21,347 nt of DNA, from contig UQVI01000011.1 of assembly GCA_900544515.1 (NCBI GenBank), positions 1 to 21,347 of the forward strand. The letters run 5' to 3'. Below the pieces are notes generated by a model. It was given only the letters and a program-made list of their open reading frames with translations. It searched no databases and was not told the origin of the DNA. Positions within the stretch are counted from its first letter, which is position 1. The number at the start of each line of letters is the position of its first letter. Origin of the DNA: an uncultured Oscillospiraceae bacterium (GTDB taxonomy: Bacteria; Bacillota; Clostridia; Oscillospirales; Acutalibacteraceae). The translations under genes and the position numbers were made by a program. Below, piece by piece: positions 1 through 7,044 of this stretch.

Positions 1-25
1 AGCGTCAGATGTGTATAAGAGACAG
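1..25 (+). other. Nextera read-1 adapter with Tn5 mosaic end (artifact)
   Basis: Positions 7-25 are exactly the 19-bp Tn5 mosaic end AGATGTGTATAAGAGACAG, and AGCGTC before it continues the Illumina Nextera read-1 oligo. It is sequencing-library DNA left on the contig, not genomic. Its reverse complement is at the other end, so the pair looks like 25-bp terminal inverted repeats but is not a transposon. Confidence 0.98.
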
Positions 26-26
26 G

Positions 27-179
27 TGCATTGTTTCCTGTCGCACCCTCCACAATTGCTTTTAAATCATCAAGCGAATTGATTTTGGCACCACTCTGAA
101 TAATGGACTCCTGTGTCATTTTCGGCAGCGCGTCAAAATATTGCTGCATCTGCGGTGTAAGATTAAACATATCCGGCAT
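27..179 (-). CDS. small hypothetical protein, 3' end missing
   Basis: I do not recognise this gene. An ATG at 179 opens a frame that stays open for 51 codons until it meets the adapter at 25, so the C-terminus is lost. A strong ribosome site GAAAGGAG (188-195) lies 8 nt before the start. The protein begins MPDMFNLTPQMQQYFDALPK and continues as a soluble, probably helical chain with a Q-E-S-I-I-Q-S-G stretch followed by S-L-D-D-L-K; there is no signal peptide or membrane segment. It is downstream of hemW on the same strand, but a terminator-shaped hairpin separates them and uses this gene's ribosome site as one arm. It may be a short protein of about 55-65 residues or the start of a longer one. 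The frame is convincing from the ribosome site and codon pattern; the function is unknown. Confidence 0.7.
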
Positions 180-187
180 AGTAAAAA

Positions 188-225
188 CTCCTTTCAGATT
201 TATTTTATCCGAAAGGAGCTTTTTT
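188..225 (-). terminator. hemW terminator hairpin overlapping a ribosome site
   Basis: CTCCTTTC (188-195) and GAAAGGAG (211-218) form a perfect 8-bp stem with a 15-nt loop. Read on the minus strand after the hemW stop, it is followed by five T (187-183); on the plus strand it is followed by C and six T (220-225). It is therefore terminator-like in both directions. The 188-195 arm is also the Shine-Dalgarno site of the small gene starting at 179. Confidence 0.7.
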
Positions 226-235
226 ATTAAATATT

Positions 236-1264
236 TTAAATCAGTTCACTTATTACGGTATTTGATAATAACATTCCTTCCTGTGTCAGGAATATGTTGT
301 CATTAATTTCACCTAATAATCCCATTTTTATAAAATTACGATAATCTTTTTTAATCAGTGATTTGTCTATTCCTTTGCTGAGCCTTAGGCCAAGCATAAT
401 TTTTTCTTCCTCAGTACCTCCGATTCCGTCGTAAATGATATTGAAATCCTTATCATAATAGAATCGTTTTCCACCCCATAGAGAATGTGCACTTGCTCCG
501 ATTCCGAGATATTCATCAAGCTCCCAGTATTTTAGATTGTGCCTGCTTTCATATCCGGGCTTAGCAAAGTTGCTTACTTCATATTGATCAAAGCCGAGAT
601 TTTTTAATGCTTTAATTGTTTTCAGATACATATTGCAAACCGTGTCCTCGTCCGGAAGAGCAAGTCTGTTCTGTATTTCAAAAAATTTTGTGTTTTCTTC
701 AATCTTCAGCATATAGGCACTGATGTGCGTAACATTCATTTTGTCGATGAATGCAAAGGTTTCATCAAGGCTGTCAAGGGTCTGCTTAGGGGTGCCGAGC
801 ATAATATCAAGGCTGATGTTTGTGATGCCTGCTTTTCGTGCATCACTGACTGTCTTAGCAACCTCAGCTTGTCCTGCCGCTCTGCCCAGTGCAAAACGTT
901 CCTCGTTTCTTGCACTCTGCATACCGATGCTGATTCTGTTCACACCAAATTCAGCATATTTTTCAAAATCCTTTTCAAGGTTCTTTGATGGATTGCATTC
1001 AATCGTTATCTCACAGTCTTTGCTGACATCGAATTGAGCCTTTGATGCATGGATGATTTTTTCGATAAGCTCAGGCTTAAGAATAGAAGGCGTTCCTCCG
1101 CCAAAGTAGATTGTGTCAAATCTGCCGCTGTATTTTTTTATTTCATCGCAAAGCCTGTCACTATATTTTTCAGCAAGCTCCTTTTCATATTTCACACTGT
1201 AAAAATCACAGTAAGGACATTTGGAACGGCAAAAAGGAATGTGAAAATACAAGCCGTTACTCAT
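236..1264 (-). CDS. hemW: radical SAM heme chaperone HemW
   Basis: A 342-residue radical SAM protein of the HemW/HemN-like family. The 4Fe-4S motif CX3CX2C is C12, C16, C19 in the context HIPFCRSKCPYCDF, followed by the GGGTPS SAM-binding motif near residue 55 and an ECNP motif near residue 89. The C-terminal third carries the HemN_C-type region. HemW binds heme and delivers it to respiratory or other hemoproteins; it is not the oxygen-independent coproporphyrinogen oxidase HemN, which has a longer N-terminus. Older annotation often calls such proteins HemN. The length is at the short end of the family (about 340-390). The ATG at 1264 is supported by AAAGGAG about 10 nt upstream. The gene starts 30 bp after the typA stop on the same strand, with no terminator between, so it is probably co-transcribed with typA. 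Only the family function is known; its heme client is not visible here. Confidence 0.93.
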   Translation of the reverse strand: MSNGLYFHIPFCRSKCPYCDFYSVKYEKELAEKYSDRLCDEIKKYSGRFDTIYFGGGTPSILKPELIEKIIHASKAQFDVSKDCEITIECNPSKNLEKDFEKYAEFGVNRISIGMQSARNEERFALGRAAGQAEVAKTVSDARKAGITNISLDIMLGTPKQTLDSLDETFAFIDKMNVTHISAYMLKIEENTKFFEIQNRLALPDEDTVCNMYLKTIKALKNLGFDQYEVSNFAKPGYESRHNLKYWELDEYLGIGASAHSLWGGKRFYYDKDFNIIYDGIGGTEEEKIMLGLRLSKGIDKSLIKKDYRNFIKMGLLGEINDNIFLTQEGMLLSNTVISELI

Positions 1265-1294
1265 ATAGAATCACACTCCTTTTGTAATGTAAAA

Positions 1295-3118
1295 TTATTT
1301 CTTTCTGCTTTCTGCTTTGAGACGAAGGGATTTATCAAGAATGGTTTTTCTCAGGCGGATTGACTTTGGTGTTACTTCGAGAAGTTCATCATCAGCCAGG
1401 AATTCCATACTCTGCTCCAATGAAAGAGTGGTAGGCGGAACAAGCTTGAGTGCCTCGTCCGAACCGCTGGCACGTGTATTGGTTACGTGCTTTTTCTTAC
1501 AAACATTGCAGACGATATCCTCATCCTTTGCACATTCGCCGACAATCATTCCCTCGTAAACCTCAATACCGGGTCCTACGAAAAGTCTGCCCCTGTCCTG
1601 TGTATTCCAGAGTCCATAGCCAGTGGTTGTGCCTGTTTCGTGAACAACGATTGAGCCGCGACTTCTCGTAGCAATATCGCCCTTGAATTCCTCATATCCC
1701 ACAAAGAGCTGATTCATAATGCCGTTGCCGTTGGTGTCTGTAAGAAATTCTGAACGGTAGCCGATAAGACCGCGTGACGGAATTTTGATTTCAAGGTGTG
1801 TCATACCGGTTGAGCGAGTGTCCATATTTTCAATCTCACCCTTGCGTGAGCAGAGCTTTTCCATAACTGCACCCACGTATTCCTCAGGCACTTCAATGAT
1901 AGCCAGCTCGACAGGCTCAAGGGTTCTTCCGTTCTCGTCCTTTTTCATAATAACCTGAGGACGTGATACCTGAAACTCATAATTTTCTCTTCTCATGGTT
2001 TCAATCAAAATTGAAAGATGAAGCTCGCCTCTGCCTGATACCTTAAAGGTGTCCATTGAGTCAGTTTCCTCCACTCTCATGGATACATTGGTTTCAACCT
2101 CCTTGAACAGTCTGTCACGGAGATTACGTGAGGTCACATACTTGCCCTCGCGGCCTGCAAATGGTGAATCATTTACAATGAAATTCATTGAAATAGTTGG
2201 CTCGTCAATTTTTACGAAAGGCAATGGTTCAACGCATTCAGGGTCGCAGGCAGTTTCACCGATATTTAGGTCCGCAATACCTGAAACACATACAAGATCA
2301 CCGAACTTTGCCTCGCCGCAGTCAACTCTTTTAAGACCCTCAAATTGGTATATTTTTGAGAATTTTACATTTTCCTGTGTGCCGTCCTGTCTGCAGAGTA
2401 CATAAGGTGTATTAACCTTGACTGAGCCTCTTTCAACTCGGCCGACGCCGATACGTCCAACATAATCATCATATTCAAGTGATGAGAATAAAATCTGTGC
2501 AGGGCCCTCCATATCACCGTCAGGTGACGGAATGTGCTCTAAGATTGCATCAAGGAGAGGTCTCATATCACCCTCACGCACATTCGGGTCAGTGCTTGAA
2601 TAACCGTCTCTTGCAGATGCGTAGATAACAGGGAATTCAATCTGCTCATCATCTGCACCAAGTTCAATGAACAAATCGAGAACCTCGTCGATAACCTCCT
2701 CAGGTCTTGCACCCTCACGGTCAACCTTGTTTACAACAACCAGTGGCTTTTTATGTAAGCCCAAAGCCTTTTTCAGTACAAAGCGCGTCTGCGGCATGCA
2801 GCCCTCAAATGCGTCAACAAGCAGCAATACACCGTCAACCATTGTTAAGATACGCTCAACCTCACCGCCGAAGTCAGCGTGGCCGGGTGTGTCAACAATA
2901 TTTATCTTTGTGTCCTTGTAGTGGATAGAGGTGTTTTTTGAAAGGATGGTAATTCCTCTTTCTCTTTCAAGATCGTTGGAGTCCATTACTCTTTCTGCAA
3001 CCTCTTCATTGTCACGAAAGATACCGCTCTGGTGCAGCATCTCATCAACAAGTGTTGTTTTACCGTGATCAACGTGGGCTATAATTGCTATGTTTTTTAT
3101 ATCGTTTCTCTTGCTCAA
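1295..3118 (-). CDS. typA: ribosome-associated translational GTPase TypA/BipA
   Basis: A 607-residue, full-length TypA/BipA, a translation-factor GTPase related to EF-G and LepA that binds the 70S ribosome and helps large-subunit assembly under stress or cold. Visible GTPase motifs: G1 AHVDHGKTT (residues about 14-22), G3 DTPGHADFGGEVER, and G4 NKVDREGARP. The TypA-specific C-terminal region carries GRGELHLSILIETMRRE and later PSRGLIGYRSEFLTDTNGNG. The start is a TTG at 3118, chosen because GAGGG lies 7 nt upstream and the protein then starts MSKRNDIKNIAIIAHVDHGK, as the family does. An ATG at 3123 is out of frame and meets TGA after two codons. A clean promoter lies upstream at 3164-3192. 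It heads the typA-hemW operon. Confidence 0.97.
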   Translation of the reverse strand: MSKRNDIKNIAIIAHVDHGKTTLVDEMLHQSGIFRDNEEVAERVMDSNDLERERGITILSKNTSIHYKDTKINIVDTPGHADFGGEVERILTMVDGVLLLVDAFEGCMPQTRFVLKKALGLHKKPLVVVNKVDREGARPEEVIDEVLDLFIELGADDEQIEFPVIYASARDGYSSTDPNVREGDMRPLLDAILEHIPSPDGDMEGPAQILFSSLEYDDYVGRIGVGRVERGSVKVNTPYVLCRQDGTQENVKFSKIYQFEGLKRVDCGEAKFGDLVCVSGIADLNIGETACDPECVEPLPFVKIDEPTISMNFIVNDSPFAGREGKYVTSRNLRDRLFKEVETNVSMRVEETDSMDTFKVSGRGELHLSILIETMRRENYEFQVSRPQVIMKKDENGRTLEPVELAIIEVPEEYVGAVMEKLCSRKGEIENMDTRSTGMTHLEIKIPSRGLIGYRSEFLTDTNGNGIMNQLFVGYEEFKGDIATRSRGSIVVHETGTTTGYGLWNTQDRGRLFVGPGIEVYEGMIVGECAKDEDIVCNVCKKKHVTNTRASGSDEALKLVPPTTLSLEQSMEFLADDELLEVTPKSIRLRKTILDKSLRLKAESRKK

Positions 3119-3163
3119 CTCATCACCCTCAATTTAAATCTGTTATATAAAATAATCGTTTGT

Positions 3164-3192
3164 ATTTTACCACTTAGCCGGACGCTTGGCAA
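3164..3192 (-). promoter_or_regulatory. sigma-A promoter for typA-hemW
   Basis: On the minus strand TTGCCA (3192-3187) is followed by a 17-nt spacer and TAAAAT (3169-3164). Spacing is ideal, with one and two mismatches to consensus. It is about 45 bp before the typA start and faces away from the promoter of the gene at 3307. Confidence 0.75.
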
Positions 3193-3230
3193 GTGTTTAT
3201 GTCTGACTTTTGGAAAAAGAGACAATTTGC

Positions 3231-3259
3231 TTTACAAATTACTGTTATTTTGATAGAAT
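3231..3259 (+). promoter_or_regulatory. sigma-A promoter for the DUF4091 gene
   Basis: TTTACA (3231-3236), a 17-nt spacer, then TAGAAT (3254-3259). The next gene starts at 3307 with GGAG at 3296-3299, leaving an untranslated leader of about 40 nt. No hairpin or dyad is obvious in the leader. Confidence 0.7.
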
Positions 3260-3306
3260 CAAGATAACTCGGCAAATAAATTTAAAGGTAATTACGGAGC
3301 ATTGAT

Positions 3307-4917
3307 ATGAAAGAATTTTTTATTGCATCTTCACTTGAGAAGATTTTTCCGAACAGCAGGGATATTGCAGAGCTTGATAGGTTGTCTATGCTGAAAAATG
3401 AGAAAAAGGCATTTCAGCTTGTTTTCCGTGCAAAAAAAGGAGTGCATATTTCCTTTGATGTGGAATCTGTACTTTTTGAATATATGAATTTTTCCGTTGT
3501 CAAAATGATTAAGGGCGGTTATGTTAAGGACAAAAACGCTGATGATTATTATATTGAAGAGCCGCACGAGTATTACCCTGATTTGCTTATGCCGATGAAG
3601 GGCACCTGTTTTACTGCACTTGAAGATGGACTGAACTGCGTATGGGTACAGGTTTCAGCTGATGCTCTGCCTGCAGGAAATCACAACATTTGTATAAAAT
3701 ACGGCGATGAAGAATGCAGTATCGAAGTTCGTGTTATTGATGCACAGCTGCCAAAGCAGTCTTTGATTTACACCAACTGGTTTCATACGGACTGTCTTAT
3801 GAGTGTGTACGGCTATGAAGCTTTTTCAGACGAGTACTGGGAAACTGTTGAAAAGTTCCTGCACCATGCAGCTGATTATGGTATGAACTGCGTTCTTACT
3901 CCTCTCTTTACACCCCCTCTTGATACGAAGGTCGGAGGCGAACGTCCGACTGTTCAGCTGGTTGATGTTAAGGTCGTGGGCAAAAATGAATACAGCTTTG
4001 CATTTGATAAGGTTGATAAATGGCTTGAAATGTGTGACCGCTGTAATATTGAATATTACGAAATGAGCCACTTGTTCACACAGTGGGGAGCACGTCACGC
4101 ACCGAAGATTATAGCAGAAAAGAATGGGGTTAAGAAACGTATCTTCGGCTGGAGAACAAGGGCATGCGGTAAAAGATACCGTTTGTTTATAGAGCAGTTT
4201 GCAAAGGCAATTGCAAAATATATTGACGAAAAGGGTATACGTGAAAGATGCCTTTTCCATGTATCTGACGAGCCTGCTGCTTCTATGAAAAGAGCTTATT
4301 CAAAGGCGTCGAAAATAGTCAGAGACAACTTCAAAGGCTTTAAAATCATTGATGCACTGTCTTCATTCGATTTTTATAAAAACGGACTGATTGAACAGCC
4401 GATACCTGCAAACGATCATATTGAGCCGTTTATCGGTAATGTACCTGAGCTTTGGACATATTATTGCTGTGCGCAGGGCAGTAAGTATGTTTCAAACCGA
4501 TTTTTTGCAATGCCGTCTGAGCGTAACCGAGTACTCGGTCTCCAGCTGTATAAATTCAATGTTAAAGGCTTTTTGCACTGGGGATATAATTTCTACTATA
4601 CGCAGTATTCAAAAGAAATTATCAATCCCTTTGAGGTTTCGGATGCAGGCGGTAAGTTCCAGTCAGGTGACAGCTTTGTTGTTTATCCCGGTGAAAACGG
4701 GGAGCCGCTTGATTCTCTCAGACTTCATGTATTCTATGATGCCTTTCAGGATATGCTTGCTCTGCAGCTGCTTGAAAGCAAAATCGGATATGAGAAAACA
4801 CTCGCACTTGTTGAACAGGGACTTGAAAAGCCATTGTCCTTTACGGAATATCCTCACGATGCACACTGGCTTGAAAATGTGCGTGAGCGTGTAAATGCTG
4901 CAATAGCAGAGTGTTAA
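3307..4917 (+). CDS. DUF4091 / GH123-like glycoside hydrolase, cytosolic
   Basis: A 536-residue protein with the DUF4091 architecture: an N-terminal beta-sandwich-like region (residues about 1-150), a TIM-barrel-like middle, and the DUF4091 signature near the C-terminus (FVVYPGENGEPLDSLRLHVF and following). The motif HVSDEP at residues 318-323 places an adjacent Asp-Glu pair (D321, E322) where GH123 beta-N-acetylgalactosaminidases have their catalytic pair, which works with the substrate's N-acetyl group. A glycosidase acting on GalNAc or a related amino sugar is thus inferred, not shown. There is no signal peptide or membrane segment, so it would act in the cytosol on imported sugars. The ATG at 3307 has GGAG 7 nt upstream. 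The gene is monocistronic: its own promoter precedes it and a strong hairpin follows. No transporter or other sugar enzyme is next to it. The family is fairly sure; the substrate is open. Confidence 0.82.
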   Translation: MKEFFIASSLEKIFPNSRDIAELDRLSMLKNEKKAFQLVFRAKKGVHISFDVESVLFEYMNFSVVKMIKGGYVKDKNADDYYIEEPHEYYPDLLMPMKGTCFTALEDGLNCVWVQVSADALPAGNHNICIKYGDEECSIEVRVIDAQLPKQSLIYTNWFHTDCLMSVYGYEAFSDEYWETVEKFLHHAADYGMNCVLTPLFTPPLDTKVGGERPTVQLVDVKVVGKNEYSFAFDKVDKWLEMCDRCNIEYYEMSHLFTQWGARHAPKIIAEKNGVKKRIFGWRTRACGKRYRLFIEQFAKAIAKYIDEKGIRERCLFHVSDEPAASMKRAYSKASKIVRDNFKGFKIIDALSSFDFYKNGLIEQPIPANDHIEPFIGNVPELWTYYCCAQGSKYVSNRFFAMPSERNRVLGLQLYKFNVKGFLHWGYNFYYTQYSKEIINPFEVSDAGGKFQSGDSFVVYPGENGEPLDSLRLHVFYDAFQDMLALQLLESKIGYEKTLALVEQGLEKPLSFTEYPHDAHWLENVRERVNAAIAEC

Positions 4918-4932
4918 ACTGCACATATAATC

Positions 4933-4966
4933 AATAAAGCAGAAGGAACATCCTTCTGCTTTATTT
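4933..4966. terminator. bidirectional terminator between DUF4091 gene and XRE gene
   Basis: AATAAAGCAGAAGGA (4933-4947) pairs perfectly with TCCTTCTGCTTTATT (4951-4965) around an ACA loop. The ends are A/T-rich, so it works for the plus-strand gene and the convergent minus-strand gene. The stop codon of the XRE gene (4963-4961) is inside the right arm. Confidence 0.88.
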
Positions 4967-5182
4967 GTTTAGCGGCGTATATTCATCAGTTAATCCGAGT
5001 ATGTAATTTGCAGATACATTATAATATTTGCATAATTTAACGATGCTGTCAACTCTCATTTCTCTTCGACCTGATTCCCAGTGACCTACTGTTGCATCTG
5101 ATACTTTGCATATATCCGCTATGTCCTGTTGTGTCAGGTCATGGTCAATTCTTAAATCGTGAAATTTTTGTCTATAATCCAA
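4961..5182 (-). CDS. small XRE-family HTH regulator
   Basis: A 73-residue protein made almost wholly of one Cro/C1-type helix-turn-helix domain (residues about 6-62): the segment LTQQDIADICKVSDATVGHWE is the HTH, followed by R-x-M-R-V-D-S-I-V-K-L-C and the typical YNVSANYILGLTDE ending. It should bind DNA as a dimer; there is no sensor domain. The start is a TTG at 5182, with a GGGGG ribosome site at 5192-5196, 9 nt away. An ATG at 5189 is out of frame. Two dyads upstream (5212-5224 and 5241-5253) are probable operators, so it probably represses itself and perhaps a divergent plus-strand transcript. No phage genes are nearby, so a prophage remnant is possible but not supported. Confidence 0.88.
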   Translation of the reverse strand: MDYRQKFHDLRIDHDLTQQDIADICKVSDATVGHWESGRREMRVDSIVKLCKYYNVSANYILGLTDEYTPLNK

Positions 5183-5211
5183 AAATCATTACCCCCTTTT
5201 TTTGTATAATA

Positions 5212-5224
5212 CTACAAAATGTAG
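5212..5224. promoter_or_regulatory. candidate operator dyad 1 of the XRE regulator
   Basis: CTACAAAATGTAG: 4-bp perfect arms CTAC/GTAG around AAAAT, and also TACA-N3-TGTA. It lies just upstream of the ribosome site of the XRE gene, where bound protein would block its transcription. Its centre is 29 bp from that of the second dyad. Confidence 0.55.
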
Positions 5225-5232
5225 CAAAAATA

Positions 5233-5261
5233 TTGAAATCCTACAAACAGTAGTATAAAAT
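5233..5261 (+). promoter_or_regulatory. candidate plus-strand promoter divergent from XRE gene
   Basis: TTGAAA (5233-5238), 17-nt spacer, TAAAAT (5256-5261), each hexamer close to consensus. The spacer holds operator dyad 2. It points into the 5262-5358 gap, which has no clear gene, only the hairpin at 5309-5353. Confidence 0.5.
5241..5253. promoter_or_regulatory. candidate operator dyad 2 of the XRE regulator
   Basis: CTACAAACAGTAG: arms CTAC/GTAG around AAACA, the same arms as dyad 1. It sits between the -35 and -10 of the plus-strand promoter at 5233-5261. ATACTAC (5209-5215) and GTAGTAT (5250-5256) also form an outer inverted repeat joining the two sites. Confidence 0.5.
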
Positions 5262-5306
5262 ATAAATGCTGCAACACATAGGCAACCGTATTTTATATAG
5301 GTATGC

Positions 5307-5353
5307 AAAAAAGCAAAAGCACCGATGGTAAACCCATCGGTGCTTTTGCTTTT
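5307..5353 (-). terminator. glnS terminator, perfect 20-bp stem
   Basis: AAAAGCAAAAGCACCGATGG (5309-5328) pairs with 5334-5353 without mismatch, loop TAAAC. Read on the minus strand after the glnS stop it ends in six T (5312-5307). On the plus strand only four T follow the GC-containing stem, so the glnS direction is favoured, but it could also end a short plus-strand RNA. Confidence 0.88.
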
Positions 5354-5358
5354 ACAGG

Positions 5359-7044
5359 TTATTTATTTTTTTTGTTAAAGCTGTCACGCAGTGCAACCGT
5401 TCTGTTGAATACAGGCTTATCGTCTGTTGAATCCTTGTCCTTGCAGAAATAGCCGTTTCTCATAAACTGATACTTTGCACCTGCTTCGCAATCTGCAAGC
5501 GCCTTTTCAACATATCCGTTTACAACAACAAGGGAGTCAGGGTTAAGGTTATCCTCAAATGAGCTTACACCCTCCTCGTTGCTTGGATTCTCCACATTGA
5601 AGAGTCTTTCATAAAGTCTGATTTCAGCAGGGCAGTTATCCTTTGCAGATACCCAGTGAATTGTGCCCTTAACCTTTCTGCCGTCCGGTGCATCTCCGCC
5701 AAGAGTTTCAGGGTCATATGTGCAGTGAACACAGCAAACCTCACCGTTCTCGTCCAGGTCGTAGCCTGTACAGGTTACAAAATAAGCCTTGTAAAGTCTT
5801 ACCTCATTGCCTACAAAAAGACGTCTGTACTTTTTAATCGGCTCAATCATAAAGTCGTTCTTTTCAATCCAGAGCTCTTTTGAAAACGGCATCATTCTTG
5901 AGCCATATTCAGGGTGATCCGGATGGTATTCACATTCAATATCCTCCGTTTTATCCTCAGGATAATTGTCGATAACAAGCTTGAGAGGGTCAATTACAGC
6001 CATTGCACGCGGTGAATTTGCGCCGAGATTGTCACGCACACAAGCCTCAAGCAGAGCAAAGTCAATAACGCTGTAGGCTTTTGAAACACCGATTCTTTCG
6101 CAGAAATCACGGATTGCTTCAGCAGGATAGCCTCTTCTTCTCATACCGCTGAGTGTAGCCATTCTTGGGTCATCCCAGCCTGATACGATATTGTCCTTAA
6201 CCAGCTGCAGGCACTTTCTCTTTGATGTGAGTGTATAGTTAAGGTTCATTCTTGCAAATTCAATCTGTCTCGGCTTTTCCCAGTCGATAAGCTCATTTAC
6301 AAACCAATCGTAAAGCGGTCTGTGATTTTCAAACTCAAGTGAGCAGAGGGAGTGTGTTACTCTTTCATATGCGTCGGAAAGCGGATGCGCAAAATCGTAC
6401 ATAGGATATACGCACCATTTGTCACCTGTTCTGTGGTGATGTGCATACATAATTCTGTAAATGATAGGGTCACGCATATTAAGGTTAGGTGATGCCATAT
6501 CAATTTTTGCTCTGAGCACCTTTGAGCCTTCAGGGAATTCACCATTCGTCATACGCTCAAATAAATCAAGGTTTTCCTCAATCGGTCTGTCTCTGTATGG
6601 TGAGTTCTTACCTGCTTCGGTGAGCGTACCTCTGTATTCTCTCATCTGCTCCGGTGTAAGCTCGCATACAAATGCCTTTCCCTTTTTGATGAGCTTGATT
6701 GCACATTCATAAATGAAATCGAAATAGTCGGATGCATAATAAACATTATCATAGTCAAAGCCAAGCCATTTGATGTCCTCTTCGATAGCCTCAACGTATT
6801 CTGTATCTTCCTTTGTAGGATTGGTATCATCCAGCCTCAGGTTGCAGACACCCTTGTACTTGTCCTTAACACCGAAATTGATGCAGATTGCCTTAGCGTG
6901 GCCGATATGAAGATATCCGTTTGGCTCAGGAGGAAAACGGGTCTGAATAGACTGATACTTTCCTTCCGCCAAATCTTCATCAATAAAATCATGAATAAAA
7001 TTGGAATTTGTGATTTTTTCTTCTGTGTTATTTATTTCAGCCAT
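5359..7044 (-). CDS. glnS: glutaminyl-tRNA synthetase
   Basis: Class I aminoacyl-tRNA synthetase that charges tRNA-Gln with glutamine in the cytosol. Seen: the class I HIGH motif in PPEPNGYLHIGHAKAI (residues about 40-55), the GlnRS signature VTHSLCSLEFENHRPLYDW, a KMSKS-like loop LTSKRK, the GWDDPRMATLSGMRRRGYP segment, and the C-terminal beta-barrel anticodon domain. The length of about 561 matches bacterial GlnRS. Two adjacent ATGs exist (7047 and 7044); AGGAGG at 7052-7057 is 4 nt from the first and 7 nt from the second, so the second is preferred. Either overlaps the gltX stop, which indicates translational coupling in a gltX-glnS operon. A direct GlnRS means this organism need not rely on GatCAB for Gln-tRNA. 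The operon ends at the strong hairpin 5307-5353. Confidence 0.97.
   Translation of the reverse strand: MAEINNTEEKITNSNFIHDFIDEDLAEGKYQSIQTRFPPEPNGYLHIGHAKAICINFGVKDKYKGVCNLRLDDTNPTKEDTEYVEAIEEDIKWLGFDYDNVYYASDYFDFIYECAIKLIKKGKAFVCELTPEQMREYRGTLTEAGKNSPYRDRPIEENLDLFERMTNGEFPEGSKVLRAKIDMASPNLNMRDPIIYRIMYAHHHRTGDKWCVYPMYDFAHPLSDAYERVTHSLCSLEFENHRPLYDWFVNELIDWEKPRQIEFARMNLNYTLTSKRKCLQLVKDNIVSGWDDPRMATLSGMRRRGYPAEAIRDFCERIGVSKAYSVIDFALLEACVRDNLGANSPRAMAVIDPLKLVIDNYPEDKTEDIECEYHPDHPEYGSRMMPFSKELWIEKNDFMIEPIKKYRRLFVGNEVRLYKAYFVTCTGYDLDENGEVCCVHCTYDPETLGGDAPDGRKVKGTIHWVSAKDNCPAEIRLYERLFNVENPSNEEGVSSFEDNLNPDSLVVVNGYVEKALADCEAGAKYQFMRNGYFCKDKDSTDDKPVFNRTVALRDSFNKKNK

Noticed and set aside
5266..5331. 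21-codon plus-strand frame starting ATG 5266
   Set aside because: No ribosome site, and it runs into the glnS terminator hairpin; only a leaderless transcript could use it. Mentioned under the possible short RNA but not called as a gene.
4961..5353. Toxin-antitoxin or prophage module around the small XRE gene
   Set aside because: No toxin frame, integrase or other phage gene is adjacent; both neighbours are separated by terminators and look like ordinary metabolism or translation genes.
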